DNA of 64,000 nucleotides from Paraglaciecola sp. L1A13 (GTDB taxonomy: Bacteria > Pseudomonadota > Gammaproteobacteria > Enterobacterales > Alteromonadaceae): NCBI RefSeq assembly GCF_009796745.1, contig NZ_CP047024.1, positions 3,410,001 through 3,474,000 on the forward strand. The letters are read 5' to 3'. Of the stretch, positions 1-10,091 are shown piece after piece. Numbering within the stretch: the stretch's first letter is position 1; the number at the start of each line of letters is the position of its first letter. The notes under the pieces are model-generated. The model was not told the origin of the DNA and made no database searches. It was given only the letters and a program-made list of their open reading frames with translations. The position numbers and the translations under genes were made by a program.

Positions 1-137
1 AAAGAAACGAATTTATTACGCCCAACAAATTAGAGCAATATATACGTGACTGCGCATTAGATAGCGCCACTGAGGCATCTCTGCTCAGCGCTATTGATGA
101 TTTGGACTATCCAGCAGCGATTGCACTGCTTGAGTAA
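1..137 (+). CDS. C-terminal end of an unidentified protein (partial)
   Basis: An open frame enters from the left edge (codons in phase with position 3) and stops with TAA at 135-137, leaving about 44 residues. The visible tail is acidic and helical-looking and ends in Asp-Leu-Asp-Tyr-Pro-Ala-Ala-Ile-Ala-Leu-Leu-Glu. Such tails occur on response-regulator or HPt-type proteins, but there is too little sequence to name a family. The next gene starts across or just before this stop, so the two are probably co-transcribed. Confidence 0.55.
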   Translation, partial: RNEFITPNKLEQYIRDCALDSATEASLLSAIDDLDYPAAIALLE

Positions 138-840
138 TCCGAACTTCCCCATAATCGAAATCGTTTTTGAGCACGCCGATTTTCTTGTTATTAACAAGCC
201 TGCTGGCGTGAGCGTACAGAATGAGCAAGATGCCTCCGGTATTTTGCCCATTATCTGTGGGCAATTATCTATTGATAAACTTTGGTTGGTGCATCGTTTA
301 GACAAAGTGACCTCAGGCTTACTTATTTTGGCTAAACATGCTCAAGCCGCGAGCACGTTAGGCAAGCTATTCGAAACGCGCAAAATAGAAAAGTACTACC
401 TTGCCCTTGGCCCCGCCAAACCCAAAAAGAAACAGGGCACCATCAGCGGTGCAATGAAAAAAATACGTGATGGTAAATGGGCCTTAAGCAAAGATGGTAC
501 AGCCGTCGCCACAACACAGTTTTTTAGCAAGAGTGTCTCCCCGGGTATCAGGCTGTATTTGCTTAAACCCTTAACCGGTAAAACGCATCAGTTGCGGGTA
601 ATGCTAAAGAGCTTAGGCAGTCCCATTTTAGGCGATAGTTTGTATAAAGGTTCAGAGCATGACAGAACGTATTTACATGCCTACAGTTTGCGGTTTTGCT
701 ACCAAACTCAAGAAATTGGTATCTGTTGCTCTCCCACTAGCGGTGAACTGTTTAATACGGAAGCCTGTCAAAAGGCGCTCGAAGAGTACACTCAACCTTG
801 GTCGCAAAATTGGCCAACTAAAACTGCGCATAAGGGTTAG
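130..840 (+). CDS. RluA-family RNA pseudouridine synthase
   Basis: The protein of about 236 residues carries the RluA-type catalytic block His-Arg-Leu-Asp-Lys-Val-Thr-Ser-Gly, in which the Asp is the pseudouridine-forming residue, and the family opening Phe-Leu-Val-Ile-Asn-Lys-Pro-Ala-Gly. There is no S4 RNA-binding domain in front, so it is the short single-domain type (TIGR01621-like) that modifies uridine in rRNA or tRNA; the exact site cannot be told. The start is uncertain: a TTG at 130 overlaps the upstream stop and begins right before the conserved fold, while ATG codons at 94 and 97 lie inside the preceding gene. panE follows after six bases, so the genes form an operon. Confidence 0.85.
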   Translation: MSNPNFPIIEIVFEHADFLVINKPAGVSVQNEQDASGILPIICGQLSIDKLWLVHRLDKVTSGLLILAKHAQAASTLGKLFETRKIEKYYLALGPAKPKKKQGTISGAMKKIRDGKWALSKDGTAVATTQFFSKSVSPGIRLYLLKPLTGKTHQLRVMLKSLGSPILGDSLYKGSEHDRTYLHAYSLRFCYQTQEIGICCSPTSGELFNTEACQKALEEYTQPWSQNWPTKTAHKG

Positions 841-846
841 CGATCA

Positions 847-1758
847 GTGAAATTGGCTATTGTTGGCAACGGCGCCATAGGTAATTTGCTCGCGCTTAAA
901 TGCCATATTCAACAACAAGAATTTAGCCTTGTCACGCGCACGCAACAAGCATTTACATTAGTTGCCACTGATATCCTTCAACGCGCTCACAATATTCAAA
1001 TCCAACCGTCAACGTTCAGTCAATTAAACAACGCTGATATTATTGTATTGCCTGTCAAGGCTTATCAGATTGCGGATACCGTTGCAGAGTTAAAACCACA
1101 TCTATGTGCTGAACAAACGTTGGTGTTATTACATAATGGAATGGGCGTAATAGAAGCGGTAAAAACATTACTACCCAATAACCCAATTATTGCAGCCACC
1201 ACCAGCCATGCGGCTTACAAACCCAGTACCACTACCATGTTCGAAACAGGTTTAGGCATGTGTCACTTAGGATATATCGCCCGAGGACAAAACTCGGCGG
1301 CCCCCCTGATTAGCAATGACACCAACCGAGATGCATTACTAACGTCACTACTAACACCCTGTTGCTGGCATGCCGATATTGAACAAGCGCTGTGGGATAA
1401 ACTGGCCATAAATGCGGTTATCAACCCATTGACAGCATTGCATCAAATTAAAAATGGCCAATTAGCGCAATCTCAATATAACGCTATCATTGGGGAGATC
1501 TGTTTAGAGACTGCAAACGTTATGACTGCCTGCGGTTTTAGCGCTGAAGCGGGCATACTCATAGATAGGGTAAAACAAGTCATTGAGGCCACCAGCGTAA
1601 ACTATTCGTCTATGTATCAAGACATAGCACACAAGCGCCAATCTGAAATCGTCTTCATCAATGGCTATATCTGCCAGCAAGCTCAAATTCATGGCATAAA
1701 CGTACCAGTGAATCAGAATTTACTTAAGCGCATCACGGCGTTAGAAGCACATTATTAA
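847..1758 (+). CDS. panE: 2-dehydropantoate 2-reductase (ketopantoate reductase family)
   Basis: This family uses NADPH to reduce 2-dehydropantoate to pantoate in pantothenate and coenzyme A synthesis. The 303-residue protein starts with GTG and shows the nucleotide-binding motif Gly-Asn-Gly-Ala-Ile-Gly at residues 7-12, followed by the Leu-Pro-Val-Lys-Ala-Tyr strand with the conserved Lys. The C-terminal domain has Trp-Asp-Lys-Leu-Ala-Ile-Asn-Ala, the Lys/Asn region of the substrate pocket. The length is normal for the family. It lies six bases after the pseudouridine synthase gene and ends before a hairpin shared with lysS. Paralogues with other 2-keto acids as substrate exist, so the substrate is inferred. 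Confidence 0.85.
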   Translation: MKLAIVGNGAIGNLLALKCHIQQQEFSLVTRTQQAFTLVATDILQRAHNIQIQPSTFSQLNNADIIVLPVKAYQIADTVAELKPHLCAEQTLVLLHNGMGVIEAVKTLLPNNPIIAATTSHAAYKPSTTTMFETGLGMCHLGYIARGQNSAAPLISNDTNRDALLTSLLTPCCWHADIEQALWDKLAINAVINPLTALHQIKNGQLAQSQYNAIIGEICLETANVMTACGFSAEAGILIDRVKQVIEATSVNYSSMYQDIAHKRQSEIVFINGYICQQAQIHGINVPVNQNLLKRITALEAHY

Positions 1759-1813
1759 CGACACTTTAGATGCATAAATCTAAGCCCATGGAAGCATGAA
1801 ACTGCAGACATAA

Positions 1814-1840
1814 AAAAAGCGCCTATGCTAAGCGCTTTTT
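1814..1840. terminator. Bidirectional rho-independent terminator between panE and lysS
   Basis: A perfect nine-base stem (AAAAAGCGC paired with GCGCTTTTT) has a nine-base loop, with A-runs on the left and T-runs on the right. It can therefore stop transcripts from both sides, and it sits between the convergent panE and lysS genes. Confidence 0.85.
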
Positions 1841-1872
1841 AAGGTTAAAAATGGTGTACATTCAAAGGCTGA

Positions 1873-3426
1873 TTATTCAGCCTTTTCTGCACTGACTTCC
1901 GGCTTCATATGCGGAAATAAGATTACGTCTTTAATAGTAGGGCTGTCAGTGAATAACATCACTAAACGGTCAATACCAATACCTTCACCCGCTGTAGGTG
2001 GTAATCCATACTCAAGGGCACGAATGTAATCGTCATCAAAATGCATGGCTTCATCGTCACCAGCATCTTTCTCGGCCACTTGCTTACGGAATCGCGCAGC
2101 TTGGTCTTCAGAGTCATTTAACTCAGAGAAACCGTTAGCTAGTTCACGACCGCCTACGAAAAACTCAAAACGATCAGTTACGAAATGGTTGTCATCATTT
2201 CGGCGCGCAAGAGGCGAAACTTCCCATGGATATGCCGTAATAAATGTAGGTTGATCAAGCTGCTCTTCAGCAGTAGCTTCGAATATTTCACACAAGTACT
2301 TACCCGCGCCCCAAATTCCATCTACTTCAGGCTCCTTGATGTGCAACTGCTTAGCCATCACTTTAAGCTCATCAAGATGTGCTTCAGGATCATTAATTGC
2401 GGCAACGTTCGCTTCAGGCCAGTATTTTATGACCGCTTCGCTCATCGTTAAGCGTTCAAATGGCTGATCGAAGTCATAGGTTTTCTCTTCGATAACATTA
2501 CCTTCAATGTCCTTGATGGTATTTTTAACAATGGCCGTGCCCAGTACGTCATTTGCAACCGTACGTAGCATTTCCTCTGTCAAGTTCATCAAATCATGGT
2601 AGTCCGCGTAGGCCTGATAAAACTCAAGCATTGTGAACTCAGGATTATGCCGAGTCGATAAACCTTCGTTACGGAAGTTACGATTAATTTCGAATACACG
2701 TTCAAAACCGCCAACCACTAAACGTTTCAGGTAAAGCTCTGGTGCGATACGTAGGTACATGTCTATGTCTAACGCGTTATGGTGCGTCGTAAACGGCTTA
2801 GCTGTTGCTCCACCAGGGATAACCTGCAACATCGGCGTTTCCACTTCCATAAACTTACGTTCACTTAAGAAGTTACGAATACCGGTTACGATTTTGCTGC
2901 GGATCATAAAAGTTTCGCGAGTTTGTTGATTGGTGATCAAATCAACATAACGTTGGCGGTACTTAGTTTCTTGATCAGCCAAGCCGTGGAACTTTTCAGG
3001 TAAGGGACGCAAAGACTTGGTCAACAGTTGGTATTCATTCATGTTGACGTATAAGTCGCCTTTACCGGACTTATGCAGTTCACCTTTAACACCAATGATG
3101 TCACCGATGTCTAAGCTGGTGTAACGCTCTTTAATATCCTTTTGCGTATCTTTGGAGGCATACGCTTGAATGCGACCAGTCATGTCTTGCAATAACAAGA
3201 ATGGCCCACGCTTAGCAAGAATACGACCAGCAATGCTGACAATTTTACCTAGTTCTTCTAGGGCTGCTTTTTCGTGCTCGCCGAATTCAGCTTGTAGATC
3301 TTCACTATAAAATTCACGACGAAAGGTATTGGGAAAGCCGTTTGATTTACAGTTTTCACGTATCTGCGAAAGTTTAGTGCGGCGCTCAGCTATGAGCTTG
3401 TTTTCATCTTGGTGCTGTTCGGTCAT
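1873..3426 (-). CDS. lysS: Lysyl-tRNA synthetase, class II
   Basis: LysS charges tRNA-Lys with lysine in the cytoplasm. The 517-residue protein has an N-terminal OB-fold for anticodon binding (about residues 55-150, with Ala-Gly-Arg-Ile-Leu-Ala-Lys-Arg), then the class II catalytic core: motif 1 around Val-Glu-Thr-Pro-Met-Leu, motif 2 with Phe-Arg-Asn-Glu-Gly and Pro-Glu-Phe-Thr-Met-Leu-Glu, and motif 3 Gly-Ile-Gly-Ile-Asp-Arg-Leu. The length matches the usual 500-510 residues. It is transcribed 44 bases after prfB, the prfB-lysS pair common in gammaproteobacteria, and ends at the shared terminator at 1814-1840. Confidence 0.97.
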   Translation of the reverse strand: MTEQHQDENKLIAERRTKLSQIRENCKSNGFPNTFRREFYSEDLQAEFGEHEKAALEELGKIVSIAGRILAKRGPFLLLQDMTGRIQAYASKDTQKDIKERYTSLDIGDIIGVKGELHKSGKGDLYVNMNEYQLLTKSLRPLPEKFHGLADQETKYRQRYVDLITNQQTRETFMIRSKIVTGIRNFLSERKFMEVETPMLQVIPGGATAKPFTTHHNALDIDMYLRIAPELYLKRLVVGGFERVFEINRNFRNEGLSTRHNPEFTMLEFYQAYADYHDLMNLTEEMLRTVANDVLGTAIVKNTIKDIEGNVIEEKTYDFDQPFERLTMSEAVIKYWPEANVAAINDPEAHLDELKVMAKQLHIKEPEVDGIWGAGKYLCEIFEATAEEQLDQPTFITAYPWEVSPLARRNDDNHFVTDRFEFFVGGRELANGFSELNDSEDQAARFRKQVAEKDAGDDEAMHFDDDYIRALEYGLPPTAGEGIGIDRLVMLFTDSPTIKDVILFPHMKPEVSAEKAE

Positions 3427-3470
3427 CGACTTTCCTGATTTCTAGTAGCTGTAAATTAATGTGGGTTTAC

Positions 3471-4569
3471 TTACAATCCAGATTTTAAGCTGGCTTGTAT
3501 AAATTTGTCCAAATCACCGTCTAACACGGCTTGAGTGTTACGTGTTTCCACGCCTGTACGTAAGTCTTTAATCCGTGAATCATCTAATACATAAGAGCGG
3601 ATTTGGCTGCCCCAGCCGATATCTGACTTACTGTCTTCCATGGTCTGTTTTTCTTCGTTTTGCTTTTGCATCTCAAATTCATACAGTTTTGCTTTTAGCT
3701 GCTTCATCGCTTGGGCTTTATTTTTATGTTGTGAACGGTCATTTTGACACTGCACAACAATATTCGTTGGTTCGTGAGTAATACGCACCGCAGAATCGGT
3801 TCTGTTTACGTGCTGCCCACCTGCGCCAGACGCGCGGTAAGTATCAATTCGTAAATCAGAGGGATCAATATCAATTTCAATATCATCGTCAATCTCTGGA
3901 TAAGCAAATACAGAAGCAAATGAGGTATGGCGACGACTACCAGAATCAAACGGTGATTTACGAACGAGTCGGTGAACACCGGTCTCTGTGCGCAACCAAC
4001 CAAAAGCATATTCACCTTCAAAACGTATAGTGGCACTTTTTATTCCAGCAACATCACCATCTGACAATTCAATTAATTCTGTTTTAAAACCGTGGGCTTC
4101 CCCCCAACGAAGGTACATACGCAATAGCATGTTAGCCCAATCTTGCGCTTCAGTACCGCCGGAACCAGATTGAATATCGATGTAACCGTCATTTGCATCG
4201 TTCGGACCGCTAAACATACGTCTGAATTCAAGTTTCTCGAGCTGGCTAACAAGCTCAGCCAAATCTTTTTCAGCTTCATCTAAGGTTTCTTGATCGCTTT
4301 CTTCTACAGCTAGTTCTAAAAGCTCTTCAACGTCAATACAACCTTGCTCAAGCAATACTATGGTATTAACAATCTGTTCTAAGGCGACTTTTTCTTTGCC
4401 TAGGGCTTGAGCACGCTCAGGATCGTTCCACACATCAGGGTTTTCTAATTCGCGGTTAACTTCCTCGAGGCGTTCACTCCTTTGATCGTAGTCAAAGATA
4501 CCCCCGAAGTGATGCACTGCGTTGCTTTACATCACTAATTGTATTTAGTATTGGATTGATTTCGAACAT
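3471..4569 (-). CDS. prfB: Peptide chain release factor 2, expressed by +1 programmed frameshift
   Basis: RF2 ends translation at UGA and UAA. A first frame starts at ATG 4569 and reads 25 codons to an in-frame TGA at 4494-4492; skipping the base at 4494 joins it to the long frame ending at 3471. The joined protein is 365 residues, the same length as E. coli RF2. The long frame holds the tripeptide anticodon Ser-Pro-Phe and the catalytic Gly-Gly-Gln (Ser-Gly-Ala-Gly-Gly-Gln-His-Val-Asn). A methionine codon exists at 4517 downstream of the N-terminal segment, but starting there would lose the family's conserved N-terminus. lysS follows in the same direction. Confidence 0.97.
4491..4506 (-). 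promoter_or_regulatory. RF2 programmed +1 frameshift site
   Basis: On the minus strand the recoding signal reads CGGGGGTATCTTTGAC: an internal Shine-Dalgarno-like G-run, the fixed three-base spacer, the slippery CTT codon, the TGA stop and the following C. These are the parts of the known RF2 autoregulatory site: when RF2 is scarce, ribosomes pause at TGA and slip forward onto GAC. Confidence 0.96.
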
Positions 4570-4702
4570 AAATCTTAACATTGTCATAGCGGTTGAATGG
4601 CGGCGGATTTTACCGGATTTTATCCCTTAATGACAGATCTCAGCCCCTAGGAAGCAAAAAATCAGCGTAAACGAAGGCAGTCTCGTTATCTTCTTAAACA
4701 AA

Positions 4703-4724
4703 ACACCCGCAAAATAGCGGGTGT
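4703..4724 (-). terminator. Rho-independent terminator of argS
   Basis: An eight-base perfect stem (ACACCCGC with GCGGGTGT) and a six-base loop are followed on the minus strand by a T-rich run (TTTTGTTT). It lies about 33 bases after the argS stop and before prfB. Confidence 0.85.
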
Positions 4725-4756
4725 GAATAACGTTACAGCAAATTTTTACCCCTAAA

Positions 4757-6493
4757 TCACATGCGATCCATGGTTTCTATACCTAATAGCCCCAACCCTG
4801 ATTGCAATGTCTTAGCGGTCAGTGCAGCTAGCGTCATACGGCTGTCACGAACGTCTTGTGCTATGCCATCTTTTAACATCGGACATGCTTCGTAAAAACT
4901 CATAAATAAGCTAGCAAGTTCATAAAGGTAGGTACACAACACATGAGGTGTGCCCTCAGCAATCACTTGATTGATGGCTTCAACATATTGTAATTGCTTC
5001 ACCGCAAGTAATTTTTCTTGAGAGGCGTCCAACGTAATGGGCGCATTTAGCGTTAAATGATCCACGCCGGCTTTACGAAAAATACTCATAACTCGAGTAT
5101 AGGCGTATTGCAAATAAGGTGCGGTGTTACCTTCAAAGCTCAGCATACTGTCCCAGCTAAACATATAGTCAGTGGTACGATTTTTACTCAAATCTGCATA
5201 CTTTACAGCGCCTATACCAATTTTATTGGCCAGTACTTTTAGCGCTTGTGCGCTTAAATCGGTTTCGCGTTTACTCAATAGGGCTTCAGCCCGCTCGACC
5301 GCCTCATCTAGTAATTCAACGAGTTTAACTGTTCCCCCTGTACGAGTTTTAAACGGACGGCCATCGTTACCCAACATCATGCCAAACGGGCAATGCTCAT
5401 AAGTCTGTTCTGGTGCAATAAAACCCGCTTTACGGGCAACAATCTCAGTTTGCTTAAAATGTAGTGCTTGTCGTGCATCAGTCATAATAAGGGTACGATC
5501 TGCATGCAAGGTACCGCAGCGATGACGTATAGCGGCTAAATCCGTAGTGGCATATAGGTAACCCCCGCCAGATTTTTGCACGATGTAAGCAGCAGGATTA
5601 CCTTCTTTATCTGCTAATTCAGGTATAAATACTACTTGAGCACCTTGGCTTTTTACCGCCAATCCTTTCGCCTGAAGTTCGCGAACCACATTCGCCAAAT
5701 CATCGTTGTAAGCACTTTCGCCCATGATGTCATCACGGGTAAGGCTGACATTTAATTTGTGATAAACCTCTTCACTGTGTGTGATAGAGACGTCAATAAA
5801 GTTCTGCCATAGCGCCAAGCAATGACTGTCACCGCCCTGCAGTTTAACTACGTAGTCACGTGCCCTATCAGCGAAGCCTTCTTCTTCGTCAAAACGCACT
5901 TTGGCTTCGCGGTAAAAATCTTCTAAGTCAGAAAGTGCCGTTTCAGCCACTTGATCCGCTTGAAGTTTGTCATTTAGGTGCGCAAGCAGCATCCCAAACT
6001 GTGTGCCCCAGTCGCCCATATGATTTTGGCGGATGACGTTGTGTCCCATGAACTCCAGCGCTTTAACCACTGCATCACCAATAATCGTGGTGCGCAAATG
6101 GCCCACATGCATTTCTTTGGCTAAGTTGGGCGATGAGTAATCCACCACCACGGTTTTACTCGGCTGAGCTTCTATATTCAAACGCGTATCTGCTGCTGCA
6201 TTAGCAAGTTGACCAGCCAGCCACGGTTTACTTAAATAAATATTGATAAAGCCTGGGCCTGCCACTTCAAGCTTCTCGGCGATACCATCAAGCTGAACCG
6301 CTTCAACGATTTTTTCAGCAATATCTCTCGGCTTGAGCTTAAGTACTTTAGCTAGCGCCATAGCACCATTAAATTGGTAGTCGCCGAACCCCACACGTGT
6401 TGCACGACTAAGGGGCGCAGGGGAGTTTTCAGGGGCGCCAATGGCCGCCAAGGCAGCACTAAATTTGTTCAATAATAGGGTATGTAAATTCAT
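4757..6493 (-). CDS. argS: Arginyl-tRNA synthetase
   Basis: ArgS charges tRNA-Arg. Starting at ATG 6493 (Met-Asn-Leu-His-Thr-Leu-Leu) gives 578 residues, matching E. coli ArgS at 577; the open frame runs 25 codons further upstream to 6568, but that extension does not resemble the family and reaches back to the prfC stop. The N-terminal Add-1 domain is followed by the class I signature His-Val-Gly-His within Ser-Pro-Asn-Leu-Ala-Lys-Glu-Met-His-Val-Gly-His. The second signature is the degenerate Gly-Arg-Pro-Phe-Lys-Thr-Arg typical of ArgRS, and the C-terminal domain is an all-helical DALR anticodon-binding domain. It lies 78 bases downstream of prfC and ends at the hairpin at 4703-4724. Confidence 0.97.
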   Translation of the reverse strand: MNLHTLLLNKFSAALAAIGAPENSPAPLSRATRVGFGDYQFNGAMALAKVLKLKPRDIAEKIVEAVQLDGIAEKLEVAGPGFINIYLSKPWLAGQLANAAADTRLNIEAQPSKTVVVDYSSPNLAKEMHVGHLRTTIIGDAVVKALEFMGHNVIRQNHMGDWGTQFGMLLAHLNDKLQADQVAETALSDLEDFYREAKVRFDEEEGFADRARDYVVKLQGGDSHCLALWQNFIDVSITHSEEVYHKLNVSLTRDDIMGESAYNDDLANVVRELQAKGLAVKSQGAQVVFIPELADKEGNPAAYIVQKSGGGYLYATTDLAAIRHRCGTLHADRTLIMTDARQALHFKQTEIVARKAGFIAPEQTYEHCPFGMMLGNDGRPFKTRTGGTVKLVELLDEAVERAEALLSKRETDLSAQALKVLANKIGIGAVKYADLSKNRTTDYMFSWDSMLSFEGNTAPYLQYAYTRVMSIFRKAGVDHLTLNAPITLDASQEKLLAVKQLQYVEAINQVIAEGTPHVLCTYLYELASLFMSFYEACPMLKDGIAQDVRDSRMTLAALTAKTLQSGLGLLGIETMDRM

Positions 6494-6571
6494 ATTTTTA
6501 AAGCCAATAACCGTACTTGTTGAGCACATATATAAATGTGTATTGAAGGGGACATTTTGTCCCAGCATCTA

Positions 6572-8158
6572 TTAATGTTCGCGTGTTTGATGAAACTCTA
6601 TATCAGGATAGCGCTCTTGCGCTAACGACAAATTCACCATAGTGGGGGCGATATAGGTTAGATTGTCTCCACCATCGAGGGCAAGATTAGCTTCTGCTTT
6701 ACGTTGAAACTCATCGACTTTTCGCTCATCTTTACCATATATCCAACGGGCAGTGGCGACGTTGATATGTTCGTATATAGCGTCCACGTTGTATTCACCT
6801 TTAAGACGTGCAACCACCACATCAAACTGCAATACGCCCACAGCACCAACGATCAAATCATTGTTTTGCAGTGGTCTAAACACCTGTACCGCGCCCTCTT
6901 CTGAAAGTTGAATAAGGCCTTTAAGCAATTGTTTTTGTTTTAGTGGATCCCGTAGGCGGATGCGTTTAAACAATTCAGGCGCAAAGTTGGGTATACCAGC
7001 GAAACGAAACTTTTCACCAGAGGTAAATGTATCCCCAATTTGAATTGAACCGTGGTTATGTAAACCAATAATATCGCCTGCATACGCTTCTTCTAGCACT
7101 TCGCGGTCACCAGCAAAAAACGTTAACGCGTCAGAAATACGCACGTCTTTTCCGATACGGCTTTGATGCATCTTCATACCTTTCTGATATTTACCCGACA
7201 CGATGCGGCAAAAAGCAATTCGGTCTCGATGTTTAGGATCCATGTTGGCTTGAATTTTAAACACAAAGCCACTGAATTTATCATCCTTAGCTTCAACTTT
7301 ACCTAGATCTGTTTCTCGCCCTTGTGGCGACGGAGCCCATTCAACTAGTCCGTCAAGCATATGGTCAACGCCAAAGTTACCCATAGCGGTGCCAAAGAAA
7401 ACGGGCGTGAGTTCACCGGCAATAAATTCTTCCAAATTAAATTCGTGGGATGCGCCCTTAACCAGCTCCAACATTTCACGTAACTCATCGGCGTAAATGC
7501 CAACAGCCGTATCCAACTCAGGATTGTCTAGCCCTTTAATCACTCGCCTCGGCTGAATGGTATGCCCTTGACCGGTGCTATATAAGACGGTTTCATCACG
7601 CAGTAAGTGATATATACCTTTGAATTCCTTCCCCATGCCAATGGGCCAAGTAATGGGGGCACATTTAATGTTTAACACGCTTTCCACTTCATCGAGTAAA
7701 TCGATAGGATCGCGGGTATCGCGGTCGAGTTTGTTCATAAACGTAATAATAGGGGTATCACGTAAACGTGTGACTTCCATCAACTTAATGGTACGAGCCT
7801 CAACACCTTTAGCAGCATCAATCACCATTAAACAGGAATCGACCGCGGTCAAAGTACGGTAAGTATCTTCTGAGAAATCTTCGTGCCCTGGAGTGTCTAA
7901 TAGGTTAACCAGACATCCTGAATAGGGAAACTGCATAACGGATGTGGTAACGGATATCCCCCGCTCTTTCTCCATTTCCATCCAGTCAGATTTAGCATGC
8001 TGGCCTGATTTTTTACCTTTTACGGTACCTGCACGCTGCAGTGCGTTTCCGAATAACAATACTTTTTCTGTGATGGTGGTTTTACCCGCATCCGGGTGAG
8101 AAATAATGGCAAAAGTGCGTCTACGTGAGACTTCCTGCGGGATTAAAGCGTTAGACAT
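6572..8158 (-). CDS. prfC: Peptide chain release factor 3
   Basis: RF3 is a translational GTPase that removes RF1/RF2 from the ribosome after termination. The 528-residue protein has all GTPase motifs: G1 Ser-His-Pro-Asp-Ala-Gly-Lys-Thr-Thr (about residues 20-28), G3 Asp-Thr-Pro-Gly-His-Glu-Asp-Phe, and G4 Asn-Lys-Leu-Asp-Arg-Asp. The domain 2 and 3 regions follow, and the length matches E. coli RF3 (529). It is the first gene of a minus-strand run with argS. prfB lies a little further on, so two termination factors are clustered here. Confidence 0.97.
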   Translation of the reverse strand: MSNALIPQEVSRRRTFAIISHPDAGKTTITEKVLLFGNALQRAGTVKGKKSGQHAKSDWMEMEKERGISVTTSVMQFPYSGCLVNLLDTPGHEDFSEDTYRTLTAVDSCLMVIDAAKGVEARTIKLMEVTRLRDTPIITFMNKLDRDTRDPIDLLDEVESVLNIKCAPITWPIGMGKEFKGIYHLLRDETVLYSTGQGHTIQPRRVIKGLDNPELDTAVGIYADELREMLELVKGASHEFNLEEFIAGELTPVFFGTAMGNFGVDHMLDGLVEWAPSPQGRETDLGKVEAKDDKFSGFVFKIQANMDPKHRDRIAFCRIVSGKYQKGMKMHQSRIGKDVRISDALTFFAGDREVLEEAYAGDIIGLHNHGSIQIGDTFTSGEKFRFAGIPNFAPELFKRIRLRDPLKQKQLLKGLIQLSEEGAVQVFRPLQNNDLIVGAVGVLQFDVVVARLKGEYNVDAIYEHINVATARWIYGKDERKVDEFQRKAEANLALDGGDNLTYIAPTMVNLSLAQERYPDIEFHQTREH

Positions 8159-8733
8159 TTAATAAAATCTTCTCGTGTTTTCACGGTTTTGTATGCACAG
8201 GGAGAAGCCATCAATAGCGCTTCAATCTTCAAATCCGTCTTGTTAATCGTAATTGCGCGCTATTTTCGCTGATATTAGACACATAAACAATCAATGCTTG
8301 CTTTATCAGTGGCATTTATTCAGATTAAATGACGAAATAGATTTTCATTAGGAAAATTGTGGCTCCAGAGGAGAATAATAAGGGGTCCTCTTTAAATGAA
8401 ATTAACAAATACTCCCTTACAGATACTAAAAATGGGCTATGTAGCCCCCAAAGGTCAGAGCATTCATCGATTTCTTCCTTGAATATTACGGACAAAAATC
8501 TACTAGGAACGTGCATTAGATAATTAGTTATTGCTGCACAAGTTTATAGTTTCCTGAACATGATAGTTATTTCACGTCACCTTGATTGACAAACGGGTCT
8601 ATCGTCCCTATGTCTTTGGTAGGTAACATTATCGGTTTGAATGAACAAACACCGTTTTGGTATTGAACAGATGCCACTCAACATTCATACATAATTGTAT
8701 ACGACATTTTTTTTAATAAAATAAGGAGTCAAC
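8159..8733. other. Intergenic region between prfC and the DUF465 gene
   Basis: This AT-rich stretch holds no open frame I can support. It must contain the promoters of prfC (leftward) and of the small gene at 8734 (rightward). The only ordered elements seen are a 6-2-6 dyad (GGGCTA-TG-TAGCCC, 8434-8447) and a TTGACA at 8586-8591 with a poor -10 candidate 17 bases later. Neither is firm enough to call. Confidence 0.4.
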
Positions 8734-8979
8734 ATGTTAGGCGAAAACCACTCACTTAATAGCGATTTCCCCGAGTACAGAGAAGTTATCTCAACTCTTA
8801 ATAAAAGCGATGCTAAATTTGCTGAGAAGGCAAAGCAGTATGATACGTTAGATAAAGAGATACGAGTATTGGAACTCAAAGATGCCCCGATTGACGATGA
8901 AACTATGCATCAAATGAAACATGACCGAGCCATGTTGAAAGATTTGCTCTATCAGCGCTTATTGAGTGAAGACAAATAA
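8734..8979 (+). CDS. YdcH-like DUF465 family small protein
   Basis: An 81-residue, highly charged, all-helical protein, preceded by a good ribosome binding site (AAGGAG seven bases before ATG). The pattern (Asp-Phe-Pro-Glu-Tyr near residue 14, Ser-Asp-Ala-Lys-Phe, Tyr-Asp-Thr-Leu-Asp-Lys-Glu-Ile, and Lys-Asp-Leu-Leu-Tyr near the end) matches the DUF465/YdcH family of small coiled-coil proteins, whose molecular role is not established. It stands alone and is followed by a hairpin. Confidence 0.85.
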   Translation: MLGENHSLNSDFPEYREVISTLNKSDAKFAEKAKQYDTLDKEIRVLELKDAPIDDETMHQMKHDRAMLKDLLYQRLLSEDK

Positions 8980-9001
8980 GAAAGCTTGTTTAAATATGCT
9001 G

Positions 9002-9029
9002 TGAAGTACCTTTTCCTTAAGGTACTTCA
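9002..9029 (+). terminator. Hairpin after the DUF465 gene
   Basis: An 11-base perfect stem (TGAAGTACCTT with AAGGTACTTCA) has a six-base loop and starts 22 bases after the stop codon. The following run is only moderately T-rich, so it is a probable rather than certain intrinsic terminator. Confidence 0.6.
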
Positions 9030-9278
9030 ACTTACTCCTTGCATTGCATTGCCAACCACTTTGCTGGGTTATGAAAATTAGTAATAGCCTCTTCAAATAC
9101 CTATCCTAAAAATCGCCAAAGACCAATTTAAAGACATTATTAATGTTGCGAAACTGCGCGACTCTTGGTCATAGTACTATTATCCAATTATGATTTAAAA
9201 AAACACCAACTAAACTTAGTCCCAGAGAAAATACTGCTGTTAGGCTTCGGTTTGAAGCCAAAACCCTTTTTAGAGATC

Positions 9279-10091
9279 TTACGAATGAGTAATATGCTCA
9301 ATAACCTTTTCCATGCAGGAAATGACGGCCTGTGTTTTTTCAGCGTTCAGGGCATCGCGATGGGGATTAGCGAATTGCTGGATATCGTTATCATAATATT
9401 GGCCTGAGGCTTGCGCGAACTCATCAGATAACGCGGCTCGACTCAGAATGTCCGCGCCGATACGCAAGTCGCCGCCAGCCATACCGTAAGCGTCTCTCAC
9501 CATTTTGCTCCCTAATAGTGATTTCGGGTTCACAGCAATAATAGAGGGACCCTGCTCAGCAAGTTGCAAGCCTAATTGACGTGACCACATGGTCAGCGCA
9601 AGTTTGCTTTGAGCATAGGCTTGTGAATCATCAAGAGGTTGATTGCCTGCCATGGCAGCTAAGCTAACTGGTGCTTGTGCAGCGGATGATACATTCACTA
9701 CTCGAGAGCCTTTACCAAGCATCGGCAACAGCGCCTTGGTTAAAACGTAAGGCGCGAATGTATTCACCACAAACCTAACATCTAGCCCGTCTTGCGTCAT
9801 GACTTCAGGCTCGCCGTAAACCCCTGCATTATTAATAAGCGCATCGAGCGCCCCATGCTTCGCTATAATAGCTTGTGCCAACGCCTTCACATCATGAATG
9901 TTGGACATATCTGCCACATAAGTCTCACTTTGGCCTGTACCTGTTGCTTCAGTTAACCTAGTTTGAGCATCACGTAACTTACTGCTGTTTCGACCGTGTA
10001 AAAGCACTGTATGCCCAACCGACAACAGCATTTTCGCGGTTTCATAACCGATACCATCTGTGGCCCCCGTTACTAAAATTGTTTTATTCAT
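9279..10091 (-). CDS. Short-chain dehydrogenase/reductase (SDR) oxidoreductase
   Basis: A 270-residue classical SDR with NAD(P)(H). It shows the cofactor motif Thr-Gly-Ala-Thr-Asp-Gly-Ile-Gly near residue 8, the structural Asn-Asn-Ala-Gly, the Ser strand Val-Asn-Val-Ser-Ser, and the catalytic Tyr-Ala-Gln-Ser-Lys (YxxxK). An Arg in the basic loop after the second strand (His-Gly-Arg-Asn) suggests NADPH preference. The substrate cannot be deduced. It is a single-gene unit with no metabolic neighbours; the region to its right is long and non-coding. Confidence 0.9.
   Translation of the reverse strand: MNKTILVTGATDGIGYETAKMLLSVGHTVLLHGRNSSKLRDAQTRLTEATGTGQSETYVADMSNIHDVKALAQAIIAKHGALDALINNAGVYGEPEVMTQDGLDVRFVVNTFAPYVLTKALLPMLGKGSRVVNVSSAAQAPVSLAAMAGNQPLDDSQAYAQSKLALTMWSRQLGLQLAEQGPSIIAVNPKSLLGSKMVRDAYGMAGGDLRIGADILSRAALSDEFAQASGQYYDNDIQQFANPHRDALNAEKTQAVISCMEKVIEHITHS

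Noticed and set aside
3471..4517. prfB starting at the methionine codon at 4517
   Set aside because: It would drop the conserved N-terminus; the 25-codon first frame with the frameshift signal explains the gene.
6494..6568. 25-codon N-terminal extension of argS
   Set aside because: It runs back to four bases from the prfC stop codon and does not resemble the ArgRS N-terminus; ATG 6493 gives the family length.
8434..8447. GGGCTA-TG-TAGCCC palindrome
   Set aside because: A two-base loop cannot form a terminator and no regulator is nearby; could be chance.
8325..8516. 63-residue reverse open frame in the prfC upstream region
   Set aside because: No ribosome binding site, no recognisable family, and sequence looks like random AT-rich translation.
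8586..8614. TTGACA with TATGTC as promoter for the DUF465 gene
   Set aside because: The -35 is perfect and spacing is 17, but the -10 matches only three of six; too weak to call.
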